From: JAVXGM01 sp036657395
GTDB taxonomy: Bacteria; Bacillota; Clostridia; Peptostreptococcales; Anaerovoracaceae
NCBI GenBank assembly: GCA_036657395.1
Contig: JAVXGM010000014.1
Location: forward strand, 1-38,379
Length of the DNA stretch: 38,379 bases
Reading direction: 5' to 3'
Position numbers and translations under genes: made by a program. The notes beneath the pieces were generated by a model that saw only the letters and a list, made by a program, of their open reading frames with translations, ran no database searches and had not been told where the DNA came from. Shown piece after piece: positions 16,922-25,536 of this stretch (its first letter is position 1; the number at the start of each line of letters is the position of its first letter).

Positions 16922-17281
16922 CTACTTCTTTGGATTCCATGGAGTAGGCTGGGCAACTTTAAAGAATTGCCCACCATAGTCCAGTTCGCTATTTTTGATC
17001 TTAATGCCAAATAAATCATGCATTTCATTTTCATAAATAAATGCAGACCAGTATTCACCAGTTATGCTTTGAATTTCTTGATCTTCAGAAATTATCAATC
17101 TAAGATTGAATAATTCGTGCTCTTTATCAAAAGAGTATAGAACCTGAAAGCCTTCTGAAATCTTAGTTGCACAAATCTGTGCTAGTCTATGACCGTTGGC
17201 TTTATAATCTCTTACTTCAGCTAAAAGTTCAGAAGCAGTAACGGGAATAAAGTTTTGTTTTTCAAATAATTTCTCGCTCAT
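16922..17281 (-). CDS. echD: Ech-type hydrogenase subunit D (NuoC-like)
   Basis: This small hydrophilic subunit corresponds to NuoC (30-kDa subunit) of complex I and to EchD, and helps hold the catalytic arm together. The family signature is recognisable in YENEMHDLFGI near residues 83-93. The 119-residue length matches the short Ech form, not the longer NuoC. It has no cofactor motif. Its ATG lies 3 bases after the echC stop, so translation is probably coupled. Confidence 0.86.
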   Translation of the reverse strand: MSEKLFEKQNFIPVTASELLAEVRDYKANGHRLAQICATKISEGFQVLYSFDKEHELFNLRLIISEDQEIQSITGEYWSAFIYENEMHDLFGIKIKNSELDYGGQFFKVAQPTPWNPKK

Positions 17282-17284
17282 CTA

Positions 17285-17812
17285 CTATGCTTCCTCCTTT
17301 ACTTTTTTCTTTGACTCTTCTACTATCGGTTCTTTCACAGCTTCTTGAGCTGTTACTTCTGCTTCATCAGCCTCAGTTTGCTCAGTTATTACTAAGTTGT
17401 CTCTTTTCTGTTGAAGTACACCTAAACCTTGAACTACACCATCGATGATGGCTTCAGGTCTAGCTGCGCAACCAGGAACATATACATCAACAGGGATAAC
17501 TGTGTCGACCCCGCCAAGAATGTTGTAACATTCCTTGAAGATTCCTCCGTTGTTTGCACAGATACCAATGGCTACAACCACTTTTGGTTCTGGCATTTGC
17601 TCGTATATTTGTTTTACAACGCTTTTGTTTTGTTCGTTAACTGAACCAGTTACCAAAAATACATCTGCGTGTTTAGGATTACCAGTATTGATAATTCCGA
17701 ATCGTTCTACATCGTACATAGGTGTAAGGCATGCCAAAACTTCTATGTCGCAGCCGTTACAGCTGGAGCCATCATAATGTATGACCCATGGTGATTTTGT
17801 TACATATGACAT
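17285..17812 (-). CDS. echC: Ech-type [NiFe] hydrogenase small subunit
   Basis: This is the NuoB-like small subunit that holds the [4Fe-4S] cluster next to the nickel site. Likely ligands are Cys18 and Cys21 (SSCNGCD), Cys85 (GIC) and Cys115 (PGCAARPEAI), the pattern of group 4 hydrogenase small subunits. The core ends near residue 135. A charged tail of about 40 residues rich in Glu, Val and Lys follows, longer than usual. The product is 175 residues. AGGAGG precedes the ATG. It sits between echB and echD. Confidence 0.92.
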   Translation of the reverse strand: MSYVTKSPWVIHYDGSSCNGCDIEVLACLTPMYDVERFGIINTGNPKHADVFLVTGSVNEQNKSVVKQIYEQMPEPKVVVAIGICANNGGIFKECYNILGGVDTVIPVDVYVPGCAARPEAIIDGVVQGLGVLQQKRDNLVITEQTEADEAEVTAQEAVKEPIVEESKKKVKEEA

Positions 17813-17824
17813 AAGTACACCTCC

Positions 17825-18688
17825 TTAAAGTAGATTTAAAATAAATAGATTAATAACACCTAGAACCAACGCAACTATCCACGATGAATTCAGTGCAACT
17901 TGCCATTTTACTCTTGCAAAGCTGTTGTCTATGAGTACCTCTATGAAGTATGTCACAAGACAAACAACTACACCAATTACAGCCCCTAGCACTGTTCCAT
18001 TTGCAAAGAACAGGAATATGAAGCCAAGCAAGAATATATTTTCATACCAATGCGCCATTTCTATTAATGCTAGTGTTTTTCCAGAAAACTCAGTAGTAAG
18101 TCCTTTTACCAATTCCTGATGGGCATGGTGTGACATACTAAGGTCAAAAGGTGACTTTCTGAATTTAATGGTAAGTATAAAGGCAAACCCAATGAATACT
18201 CCAAGTAATGGTAGTATTGACATTCCGTCGCCTGTAACAATACTTCTGACATCAAAGCTGCCAGTGGACATGTAAAACCCTATTGCTGTTAAAAGAACCA
18301 TTGGTTCATATGCAAGCATCTGTAGCAATTCTCTTTCTGCACCAAGTTGTGAATATGGTGAGTTTGATGAATATGCTGCAACAATCAAGAAAACGCTTGC
18401 TAGTGTTAAAGTAAATATGATCAGCAACAAGTCTCCTCCAGAGAAGAATATTGCTCCTGTTGCAAGTATGAAAATAAAGAAACACATCACATAAAAGTCT
18501 TGTACTTTATTAACAGTCATCGCTTCTTTTTCTCTCAGCTTAAGCACATCGTAAAATGGCTGTAATAATGGAGGTCCTACTCTGCCTTGCATTCTTGCTG
18601 TAATGATTCTGTCTGCACCTGCTAGCAGTCCGCCAACGAAAGGTGCTAAAACCAAGTATGCAACTACGCTTATAATTTGAATAATCAT
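17825..18688 (-). CDS. echB: Ech-type hydrogenase membrane subunit B (NuoH-like)
   Basis: This integral membrane subunit corresponds to NuoH/HycD and connects the catalytic arm to the membrane arm. The family motif RMQGRVGPPLLQPFYDVLKL is at about residues 33-52, with a second conserved segment AERELLQMLAYEPM. About eight transmembrane helices can be seen across 287 residues. Its ATG shares one base with the echA stop (TAATG), and its AGGAGG lies within the end of echA, so the two are translationally coupled. Confidence 0.92.
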   Translation of the reverse strand: MIIQIISVVAYLVLAPFVGGLLAGADRIITARMQGRVGPPLLQPFYDVLKLREKEAMTVNKVQDFYVMCFFIFILATGAIFFSGGDLLLIIFTLTLASVFLIVAAYSSNSPYSQLGAERELLQMLAYEPMVLLTAIGFYMSTGSFDVRSIVTGDGMSILPLLGVFIGFAFILTIKFRKSPFDLSMSHHAHQELVKGLTTEFSGKTLALIEMAHWYENIFLLGFIFLFFANGTVLGAVIGVVVCLVTYFIEVLIDNSFARVKWQVALNSSWIVALVLGVINLFILNLL

Positions 18689-20619
18689 TAAGCTGCACCT
18701 CCTGTTAATAAGCTAATTAAAGTTCCACAAATAAGACCAAGTCCGATTATGATGATTGCGCTTGTAGCTATACCACCAATTAGGTTCATCTTTGTCTCTC
18801 CGAAGTAACTTTGTAGATGCCAGTTTTTAAGTGCAACTGGCACGTCTTTGTTCATTGCGCCGTTAAATGTTAAGTCATCGCCCTTGTTTGCACCTGATAG
18901 ATAAATCGGTACGATCTTCTTCTTGGTTTTGCCAAAGAAGAATAAAACCAACATTAGTATTACTACTATCATTACGCACATGATAATCATGTTTCCTGCA
19001 GATAATGCCATTGCTGGAATTCCACCAAAGACTCCTACAAGGTATGGAACGATCATCTCACTAGATATTATTGGGAACGCTAAGCAAACTAAAATTGTAA
19101 GTCCAACTAAAGTTCCTTGAACAAAACTTTCTTCTCTATGTACGTTCTGCTCAATGTTGTGTTGCCCTGCCATAATGGCTGAGAGCTTCCCTAACCACTT
19201 GGTCCAGTAGAATGCGGTTGCCGCACTACCAAAGCATATGATTGCTACTAGTACAAGGTTTCCTGAATCAACAAATGATGTCATCGTCGCCCACTTTGAA
19301 ATCAACATTCCGAATGGTGCAAGGAACATCCCTGCGATACCAATCATCATAAATGCTGCTAAACGAGGCATTTTTACAAACAGGCCGTCCATATCTTCGA
19401 TATCTCTGCTGCCTATATTATGTTCTGCTGTACCTACGCATAGGAATAATAACGACTTGGTGATTGCGTGGAAAATAATCAGCATGGTTCCTGCCCAAAC
19501 CGCTTCTGATGTCCCGATACCTCCGCAGGTAACGATTAGTCCTAGATTAGCGATAGTGGAATATGCCAGTACTTTCTTTGCATTGCTTTGGGATATTGCA
19601 GCAAATGACGCCATAAGGAATGTAATTCCACCTACGGTCATTACCATCAATCCAGCAAAATTGCTCATGCCAAGGCATGGTGCCAATTTGATAATTAAGA
19701 ATACACCTGCTTTAACCATTGTTGATGAATGGAGTAATGCTGATGTAGGTGTTGGTGCTACCATCGCACCTAACAGCCAACTGTTAAACGGCATCTGTGC
19801 CGCCTTTGTTATACCTGCAAAAGCAAGGAATGCTGCAGGTATGGCCATTAGTCCGTTATACATCATGCTCATTGAAATCATTGTACTTAGTTCTACTGTA
19901 CCAAATACAATTCCTAAAATTACAATTCCTACTGCGAATCCAACTCCACCAAGCAGATTCATAATCAATGCTCTAAATGAGTTGTTTGTCGCTTCTTTGG
20001 TCTTTGTATATCCAATGAGGAAGAATGAGCAAAGGCTCGTAATCTCCCAGAAGAAATACATCCAAATTAGGTTGTTTGCGGTTACTAGTCCAACCATGCA
20101 ACCAAGGAATATAAACATAACGAAGAAGAACCAAGGTCTTCTGTCTTTATCACCTTCGTGGTGATGCTGGAAGTCTTTCATGTATCCTAATGCATACACG
20201 GTAATCAAACTTCCGATTATCCCAATAATAAGTACCATTATCACTGAAAGTCTGTCAACATACATGTTGCTCTCAACTTCAATGCTGTGTCCTTTAGTTA
20301 GTTCAAACCATATCATTAGTGGTGTTTGAACCGCTGCAAAAACTGAGGCTAGGTATTTCTTATGCTTGATGCCAATGAAGATGATATAAAGAGCCAGTAT
20401 GACTTCGATACCCATCATTACATAGTTGACTATTTCACTTTCAAAAGTGAAATACTCGCCACCTGTTTTGAAATACTGTACTGCAAGGAATATTGAGGCT
20501 GCTGCAATTATTGCTGCTGCACCTTTTACAATAATATTTCTTGCCACGTCAGCTTTAGTAACTAAAAGAATTAAGGCGATTATTATCGGAAATAGAATTA
20601 GAAAAAAAATAGTGCCCAT
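18688..20619 (-). CDS. echA: Ech-type hydrogenase ion-translocating subunit A (NuoL/MrpA-like)
   Basis: This large membrane protein of 643 residues belongs to the antiporter-like family with NuoL, NuoM and MrpA, and should carry the proton or sodium ion path. The signature region AQMPFNSWLLGAM followed by TPTSALLHSSTMVKAG is near the middle, with conserved lysines. About 16 hydrophobic segments are present, with a soluble stretch before the final helix. The length agrees with EchA and is longer than NuoM. It is the first gene of the ech operon, with AGGAGG before the ATG and a promoter about 50 bp upstream. Whether H+ or Na+ is pumped cannot be read from the sequence. Confidence 0.9.
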   Translation of the reverse strand: MGTIFFLILFPIIIALILLVTKADVARNIIVKGAAAIIAAASIFLAVQYFKTGGEYFTFESEIVNYVMMGIEVILALYIIFIGIKHKKYLASVFAAVQTPLMIWFELTKGHSIEVESNMYVDRLSVIMVLIIGIIGSLITVYALGYMKDFQHHHEGDKDRRPWFFFVMFIFLGCMVGLVTANNLIWMYFFWEITSLCSFFLIGYTKTKEATNNSFRALIMNLLGGVGFAVGIVILGIVFGTVELSTMISMSMMYNGLMAIPAAFLAFAGITKAAQMPFNSWLLGAMVAPTPTSALLHSSTMVKAGVFLIIKLAPCLGMSNFAGLMVMTVGGITFLMASFAAISQSNAKKVLAYSTIANLGLIVTCGGIGTSEAVWAGTMLIIFHAITKSLLFLCVGTAEHNIGSRDIEDMDGLFVKMPRLAAFMMIGIAGMFLAPFGMLISKWATMTSFVDSGNLVLVAIICFGSAATAFYWTKWLGKLSAIMAGQHNIEQNVHREESFVQGTLVGLTILVCLAFPIISSEMIVPYLVGVFGGIPAMALSAGNMIIMCVMIVVILMLVLFFFGKTKKKIVPIYLSGANKGDDLTFNGAMNKDVPVALKNWHLQSYFGETKMNLIGGIATSAIIIIGLGLICGTLISLLTGGAA

Positions 20620-20668
20620 TTAATCCTCCTAATAAAATAAACTTATGAGCTCAAAAAACTCACACTTC

Positions 20669-20697
20669 ATTATACATATATATATATGTAATAACAA
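20669..20697 (-). promoter_or_regulatory. Sigma-A promoter of the ech operon with palindromic spacer
   Basis: The -10 box TATAAT (20669-20674) and -35 box TTGTTA (20692-20697) are 17 bp apart. Almost the whole spacer is an 18-bp perfect palindrome, TACATATATATATATGTA (20673-20690). It could be a repressor operator or simply a melting-prone AT tract. The ATG of echA is about 50 bp downstream. Confidence 0.7.
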
Positions 20698-20725
20698 GTC
20701 TTTCCTGTTTTAATTTCTTAGTTTT

Positions 20726-20740
20726 AATATTCTGAAAAAT
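20726..20740. promoter_or_regulatory. CodY-like box upstream of the ech promoter
   Basis: AATATTCTGAAAAAT matches the CodY consensus AATTTTCWGAAAATT at 13 of 15 positions. It lies 29 bp upstream of the ech -35 box. CodY senses branched-chain amino acids and GTP. In AT-rich DNA such matches also occur by chance, and I cannot see a codY gene in this window. Confidence 0.35.
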
Positions 20741-20819
20741 CAGTCTTTTATTTTTTTCAAAAATAGTTATAACCTTTGCAATAAGGTGAGTTGAAGTTGC
20801 CAATACCTTTTGCAAATAT

Positions 20820-20850
20820 AAAAGGAAACAGCAAGACTGTCTCCTTTTAT
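20820..20850 (-). terminator. Intrinsic terminator of the amino acid permease gene
   Basis: The arms AAAAGGAGACAG and CTGTTTCCTTTT form 12 pairs around a 5-base loop, starting 31 bp after the permease stop. The T-run is interrupted by A, so termination may be incomplete. The rest of the 259-bp gap holds the CodY-like box and the ech promoter. Confidence 0.75.
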
Positions 20851-20878
20851 ACTTAAATTTGTTATTAAACCCCTTATT

Positions 20879-22402
20879 TTAATTTGCTTTTTCGTTTTGC
20901 TTGTTAAGGTCCGGAAAAGTTTCATCAAATGTCTTTTCGCCGCTAGTTAGAGCTGTTACGTCTCTTACATGACCAGTCTTCTTTGCAATGAAACGAATGA
21001 TCATTGGAACAAATACTGCTGCGCAAGCCAAGATGAATATTGGTAATTGTCCCTCACCAAATGCAAGCATTACTAGACAAGCTATCTGTGCAATCATGGC
21101 AAAGACAGGAATCCATGCTTGACTTGGCTTTACAGCTGCTTTCAAGCATTTACTAGGCTCATATCCTCTCTTTTTAAGTCTTTTTCTAAATACGAGCTGA
21201 GATGCAATGATACCAACCCACGCAAGTGTTCCTGTAAATCCTGACATGGACAACAGACTTCCGTATAGACTTTCAAGTGCTCCTGTGATCTGTGAAACAA
21301 GACCAACAATTAATACAACCCACATAAATGCTAATGTGAATAATACGGAGTTCTTAGGGTTTGCGCTCTTGTTTAGCTTTGATAAGAATTTAGGTGCAAG
21401 GCCTTCAACAGAAAGACCAAACATACATCTAACAGTTCCGTAGAATCCTGTGTTAGCACAACTAAATGCTGCAACTAATACAACTGCTGTCATGATAAAT
21501 CCAAATGTACCAAGACCGTAAGCGTTTAATGTATCCGCAAAGATTGGGGATGCATCAGTTCCTTTTGCCCAAGGGAAAACCAACACTACTAGTAGAATTG
21601 GTACTAAGTACAATCCAACTATACGATATGTAACACTCTTACATGCTGCTGGTACTGATTTGTCTGGATTCTGTGCTTCTGCTGCTGCAAGTCCAACAAT
21701 TTCTGTGCCCTGGAAAGTTACTAATACGATTACCATTGAAGTAAGTACAATTGGTACTCCCTGAGGGAATAACTGTGCGCTAAATCCAAGTGAATCGTTT
21801 CCAAAGTTTACTGACATTCCTAGGAATCCATCGCTGCCCCATAGGCCAACCCAGATACCAAATGCGAGAATTACAAATAGAATAATTACGCATACTTTTG
21901 TGATAGCCAGTCCTGCTTCAATTTTTGCGAATATGTCTACTGCGCATAAATTGATGATTGTTAATGCTGCAAGTGCACCAACCGCAAAAGCTACGTAAGA
22001 TACGCTGCTTGTTGTTTTGGTTAATCCTTGCAATACTGTAGCTACTGCGATGGCTTCTGAGGGTACATAACAAACCCAATTAAACCAGAATGCCCAACCC
22101 ATACCGGTGGACAATGTCTCGCCTAAAAATTCATTTGTATAAGCAACAAATGATCCTTTACGTGGTAGGTTTACTAATAATTCTGCATAAGCAATCATAA
22201 GACCGTAAACAATAACACCTACTACACCAAACGCGAGAAATACTGCAGGACCCATTTCTTGGATACATAATCCTAGTCCTAGGAAATAACAAGATCCTAT
22301 TACTCCTCCAAGTCCAATAAATGATACCTGCCAGCCTTTAATACCTCTTTTCAGTTCTTGAGGTTCTGACTGTTCAACTACTGCTTTTTTTTCTTCTGAC
22401 AT
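20879..22402 (-). CDS. APC-superfamily amino acid permease
   Basis: This 507-residue membrane protein has about 12 hydrophobic segments and the N-terminal APC signature GWQVSFIGLGGVIGSCYFLG in the first helix. It should import or exchange amino acids across the plasma membrane by secondary transport. The substrate cannot be told. Hydrophilic tails lie at both ends. AAGGAGG precedes the ATG. It is a single-gene unit with a long upstream region and a terminator behind it. A CodY-like box and a bulged hairpin in the leader suggest nutritional control, but this is inference. Confidence 0.88.
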   Translation of the reverse strand: MSEEKKAVVEQSEPQELKRGIKGWQVSFIGLGGVIGSCYFLGLGLCIQEMGPAVFLAFGVVGVIVYGLMIAYAELLVNLPRKGSFVAYTNEFLGETLSTGMGWAFWFNWVCYVPSEAIAVATVLQGLTKTTSSVSYVAFAVGALAALTIINLCAVDIFAKIEAGLAITKVCVIILFVILAFGIWVGLWGSDGFLGMSVNFGNDSLGFSAQLFPQGVPIVLTSMVIVLVTFQGTEIVGLAAAEAQNPDKSVPAACKSVTYRIVGLYLVPILLVVLVFPWAKGTDASPIFADTLNAYGLGTFGFIMTAVVLVAAFSCANTGFYGTVRCMFGLSVEGLAPKFLSKLNKSANPKNSVLFTLAFMWVVLIVGLVSQITGALESLYGSLLSMSGFTGTLAWVGIIASQLVFRKRLKKRGYEPSKCLKAAVKPSQAWIPVFAMIAQIACLVMLAFGEGQLPIFILACAAVFVPMIIRFIAKKTGHVRDVTALTSGEKTFDETFPDLNKQNEKAN

Positions 22403-22600
22403 TTTTGCCTCCTTCTCACATATATAAAATATGATTAGATCTGTCCCGAATTTTGATGACTACTCACGCTTTAAGGGGAAAAGCGGAGTCTTAATTTTCT
22501 GTCATTTGGAACTATTCTATTTTTTCACATTTTTAACTATGTGTCAACATTTTTGAGAAAGTTCTCATTTTTGATTTTTATCTTTCTCTATGTTGAGATT
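22403..22600 (-). promoter_or_regulatory. Leader and control region of the permease gene
   Basis: No gene is visible here. A TTGACA box lies near 22541-22546, but I cannot find a convincing -10 box at 16-18 bp. A 15-bp sequence at 22493-22507 matches the CodY consensus at 12 of 15 positions. A hairpin at 22462-22489 has arms ACTCCGCTTT and AAAGCG-T-GAGT (one bulge) around a loop TCCCCTT. No T-run follows it. I do not recognise a known riboswitch class. Confidence 0.4.
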
Positions 22601-22870
22601 TTATAAGTTAAAAAACAGAAGGAGTCCTGCCGCCCCAGGGATCCCTAAAGCACCTACAACTATTGCAGTTATCCAATTTAGCGGAAGAAATATCCCAATA
22701 GTTGCTCCGAAAGAGTTTAGGATAAAAATTGCCACTCCTCCAATAAGACTGCTTAATAGTAATTTGCCTACTACCTTTAGTGGAACTATTAATAATTTGC
22801 CTAAAAGATAAATTAAAAAAAGCCCTGCTGCGTAGGCTACAAAAATTCCAGCTTCCAAAGTAAAACTCAT
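22601..22870 (-). CDS. bofA: BofA-family protein, inhibitor of pro-sigma-K processing
   Basis: The 89-residue product has hydrophobic segments and the family segment LLLSSLIGGVAIFILN then FGATIGIFLPLNW. In Bacillus BofA holds the SpoIVFB protease inactive in the outer forespore membrane until the sigma-K checkpoint is passed. It follows recR in the order dnaX-ybaB-recR-bofA, the same as in Bacillus, which supports the call. I start at the ATG at 22870 (MSFTLE) because GAGG is 8 bases upstream; the ATG two codons earlier is too close. A terminator lies between recR and this gene, so it needs its own promoter. BofA homologues also occur in lineages that have lost sporulation. Confidence 0.82.
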   Translation of the reverse strand: MSFTLEAGIFVAYAAGLFLIYLLGKLLIVPLKVVGKLLLSSLIGGVAIFILNSFGATIGIFLPLNWITAIVVGALGIPGAAGLLLFFNL

Positions 22871-22931
22871 AAACATTACCTCTCATTTCTTACTTAGTTT
22901 ATAAGTATGCTCTTTGGCTATTTGTCAGAAC

Positions 22932-22969
22932 AAAAAAAAGAGCCATCTCTAATGTAAAAGAGATGGCTT
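22932..22969 (-). terminator. Intrinsic terminator after recR
   Basis: AGCCATCTCT and AGAGATGGCT form 10 perfect pairs with an 8-base loop, followed on the minus strand by eight T residues. It ends the SRP RNA-dnaX-ybaB-recR transcript. Confidence 0.9.
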
Positions 22970-22984
22970 TAGTTAATTGGCTTG

Positions 22985-23584
22985 TTATAATTCCCTTCGC
23001 CCTTCCACAGCTTTGAGTAATGTGATCTCATCGGCATATTCTAAGTCTCCTCCCACAGGAATGCCATGGGCAATACGAGTAACTTTAATGCCTGAAGGTT
23101 TAACCAGGCGAGCAATGTACATTGCTGTAGCTTCTCCTTCGATGTTTGGATTAGTGGCAAGAATTATTTCCTTCACATCTTCTTGTTGCAAACGGATAAT
23201 CAATTGCCTTAAATTTATGTCCTCTGGCCCAATACCCTCCATGGGAGAAATTGCGCCGTGAAGAACATGATACAATCCAGTAAATTCTTTAATACGCTCC
23301 ATGGCTACCACATCTTTTGGGGTTTCCACTACGCAAATGGTTGTTTTCTCTCTTGACGGGTCGCTACAAATACTACAAGGATCCATATCTGTTAAATTTC
23401 CACATACCGAACAATACCTCATGGCTTTTTTAGCATCTAAAATAGCCTGAGCTAATCCCTCAGCTTCACCTTCTTGCATAGCAAGAAGGTGAAAAGCTAA
23501 GCGCTGTGCAGTTTTACCACCGATGCCCGGAAGTTTTGACAGCTCGCTGATTAATTTGTTTAAGGGTTTTGCATAATATCTCAT
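22985..23584 (-). CDS. recR: Recombination mediator RecR
   Basis: RecR works with RecF and RecO to load RecA on gapped DNA. The 199-residue product has the helix-hairpin-helix (KLPGIGGKTAQRLAFHLL, about residues 17-34), a four-cysteine zinc site (CSVCG and CSIC, about residues 58-73), and a Toprim domain with VVETPKDVVAMER and TNPNIEGEATAMYIARL. The length is normal. It starts 3 bases after the ybaB stop, as part of the dnaX-ybaB-recR unit. Confidence 0.97.
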   Translation of the reverse strand: MRYYAKPLNKLISELSKLPGIGGKTAQRLAFHLLAMQEGEAEGLAQAILDAKKAMRYCSVCGNLTDMDPCSICSDPSREKTTICVVETPKDVVAMERIKEFTGLYHVLHGAISPMEGIGPEDINLRQLIIRLQQEDVKEIILATNPNIEGEATAMYIARLVKPSGIKVTRIAHGIPVGGDLEYADEITLLKAVEGRREL

Positions 23585-23587
23585 AAT

Positions 23588-23947
23588 TTACATTCCTGGA
23601 AGGCCTAAGCTCCCCGTAACTTTATTCATCTCGTTTTGGGAGATTTCTTCCATCTGTCTTAAGGCTTCGTTGGCTGCAACTAAAATTAAGTCTTGAAGCA
23701 TTTCAATGTCATCTGGGTCTACTACTTCTGGTTTGATCTGAATATCCTTTATTTCTTTTGCTCCAGATACGGTTACAGTCACGGCTCCCCCACCTGAAGT
23801 TGTGGTGGTTTCCATCTTGTCAATTTCGCCTTGAACGTCTTCCATCTGCTTTTGCATTGCCTGCATTTGCTGCATCTGCTTTTGCATATTGCCACCACCG
23901 CCGCCTGATGCTTTAGGCCGTTTTCCGGCTCTCATTCCTTTTCCCAT
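23588..23947 (-). CDS. YbaB/EbfC-family nucleoid-associated protein
   Basis: This small DNA-binding protein forms dimers and coats DNA in other bacteria; its cellular role is poorly defined. The 119-residue product has a glycine-rich start (ASGGGGGNM), a long glutamine- and methionine-rich helix (MQKQMQQMQAMQKQMEDVQ), and the conserved core VTVTVSGAKEIKDIQIKPEV with the family's usual spacing. GGAGG precedes the ATG. The gene is always between dnaX and recR in this lineage, called yaaK in Bacillus. Confidence 0.93.
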   Translation of the reverse strand: MGKGMRAGKRPKASGGGGGNMQKQMQQMQAMQKQMEDVQGEIDKMETTTTSGGGAVTVTVSGAKEIKDIQIKPEVVDPDDIEMLQDLILVAANEALRQMEEISQNEMNKVTGSLGLPGM

Positions 23948-23959
23948 TTTTTATTCCTC

Positions 23960-25513
23960 CTATTCAATTTCAATGTTTATGCCAAGTCTATCTTCTGCTG
24001 TCTTGGCAATTTGGTTTATATCTTCAGTCTGTTCTTCTTCATTTTGATTTTGGACGCAGACTAATTTTCTTCTGATTTGAGTTTGTCTTTCCATTATTTC
24101 TTCCAGAATGATCCTATTGTTTTCTACATACCCGGCGACGGTTTCATTTGTAGCTAAGACAATAAAATCTTCCTCTTGGATGGAAATCAATTTTGTACCG
24201 CTACGAATCAAATTAAAGCTTCCTTTGGCCGCTTCTCCTTCTTCAAAGACGCTATGCCATATTCCATCTAAGTCAACTGATGGCTTTTCGCTGGTTTTAC
24301 CAGATGCTAGGCTAGTTGCCTTTACCATGACTGACTTTTGATTGGAGGCTGATGATTTTTGAGCCACGTCCACTGGTTTGCTAATAGGAGCTGCTGGTTT
24401 TGGTGTGGAAGTTACTGGCTGTTGGTCAAAAAAATCCGTAGCCAACTTTACCATGCAAAGTTCTAAAAGGATCCTAGGCTGGGTGGACCACTTTGCTTCT
24501 GCCATGGTTTTAGACAACTGAATTATACCTTGATTGATCTGAAAAATATCTAAGGTGTCACTTTGACTTCTAACTCGCTCTACATTTTCACAAGATATAT
24601 TAAGCATGTCTTCTGGATTTTTTATAAATTTTGTAATAAGCAGATTTCGGTAGTGGCTAAGCCAATCTTTCATAAACTGCCTAACGTCTTTTCCGTCTTG
24701 TAAAACTTCTTCCAGCTTTACGAGGGCTTGTGCAACATGGTGGAAAGTCATCATCTCTGTAAGGTCTATGAATACTTCTTCTCCTGATGTTCCCAAAAAT
24801 TCTAAAACATCTTCTCGGTCTACTTTTATCTGCCCTGCACAAATGCACTGATCCAAAATGCTAAGCCCATCTCTCACAGACCCATCCGCATTGGCTGCAA
24901 TTAGCCTTAAAGCCCCGGTGGAAACCTGAATTTCCTTTTCGCTACATATTTTTTCCATCCCTTGTGTCAAAATACTCTCGGGCACTCTTTTAAAATCCAA
25001 ACGCATACATCTTGATAAGATTGTAGCTGGCAATTTCTGAGCCTCTGTTGTAGCTAAAATGAACATAACGTTTTCTGGAGGTTCCTCCAAAGTCTTAAGC
25101 AGGGCATTGAAGGCTCCTGTAGACAACATATGTACCTCATCTATAATATACACTTTTTTTCGCCCTGTTGAAGGTGGATATTTAACGCTTTCACGTAATT
25201 CACGAATGTTTTCCACTCCATTGTTAGATGCCGCATCGATTTCAATGACATCCATGAAGGTTCCTGCCTTGATTGACATACAATTGGAGCAAATACCGCA
25301 AGGCCTTATACCTTGATCTCCCGTGCAGTTTACGCCTTTTGCTAAAATTCTAGCTGTGGTGGTTTTACCTGTGCCTCTAGTTCCGCAAAACAAATAGGCG
25401 TGGCTCACTTGGTCATTGGCAATCTGATTTTCAAGTATTTTAATGATATGCTCCTGACCTAGAATTTCTCCAAAAACCTCTGGTCTGTGGGCACGATATA
25501 ATGCTGTGTACAT
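23960..25513 (-). CDS. dnaX: DNA polymerase III subunits gamma and tau
   Basis: This is the ATPase of the clamp loader, which also ties the replisome together. Visible motifs are Walker A GTRGTGKTT (about residues 44-52), a four-cysteine zinc module (CTGDQGIRPCGICSNC), Walker B VYIIDEVHML, sensor 1 ATTEAQKLP and the arginine finger SRC. The product is 517 residues, shorter than many tau forms; after the collar region (to about residue 365) there is a Pro/Lys/Ser linker and a short C-terminal domain. I see no A-run frameshift site that would make a separate gamma. The gene starts just downstream of the SRP RNA and is probably transcribed by read-through from it. Confidence 0.97.
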   Translation of the reverse strand: MYTALYRAHRPEVFGEILGQEHIIKILENQIANDQVSHAYLFCGTRGTGKTTTARILAKGVNCTGDQGIRPCGICSNCMSIKAGTFMDVIEIDAASNNGVENIRELRESVKYPPSTGRKKVYIIDEVHMLSTGAFNALLKTLEEPPENVMFILATTEAQKLPATILSRCMRLDFKRVPESILTQGMEKICSEKEIQVSTGALRLIAANADGSVRDGLSILDQCICAGQIKVDREDVLEFLGTSGEEVFIDLTEMMTFHHVAQALVKLEEVLQDGKDVRQFMKDWLSHYRNLLITKFIKNPEDMLNISCENVERVRSQSDTLDIFQINQGIIQLSKTMAEAKWSTQPRILLELCMVKLATDFFDQQPVTSTPKPAAPISKPVDVAQKSSASNQKSVMVKATSLASGKTSEKPSVDLDGIWHSVFEEGEAAKGSFNLIRSGTKLISIQEEDFIVLATNETVAGYVENNRIILEEIMERQTQIRRKLVCVQNQNEEEQTEDINQIAKTAEDRLGINIEIE

Positions 25514-25536
25514 TTAAGTCCCCTCTTTTCTCAAAA

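Noticed and set aside
19238..20164. A 308-codon open frame on the plus strand inside echA
   Set aside because: It is antisense to a clear membrane protein gene. The composition (rich in Ile, Pro, Thr and Asn) is what the complement of hydrophobic codons gives, and no ribosome binding site or family resemblance is visible.
22904..22935. A possible sigma-E promoter for bofA (CATACT near 22904-22909)
   Set aside because: The -10 similarity is partial and the region 13-15 bp upstream does not match the sigma-E -35 consensus. I could not separate it from an ordinary weak sigma-A promoter.
23960..25513. A programmed frameshift site in dnaX to make a separate gamma subunit
   Set aside because: I found no A-run slippery site in the coding strand near the end of the ATPase part, unlike in E. 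coli or Thermus.
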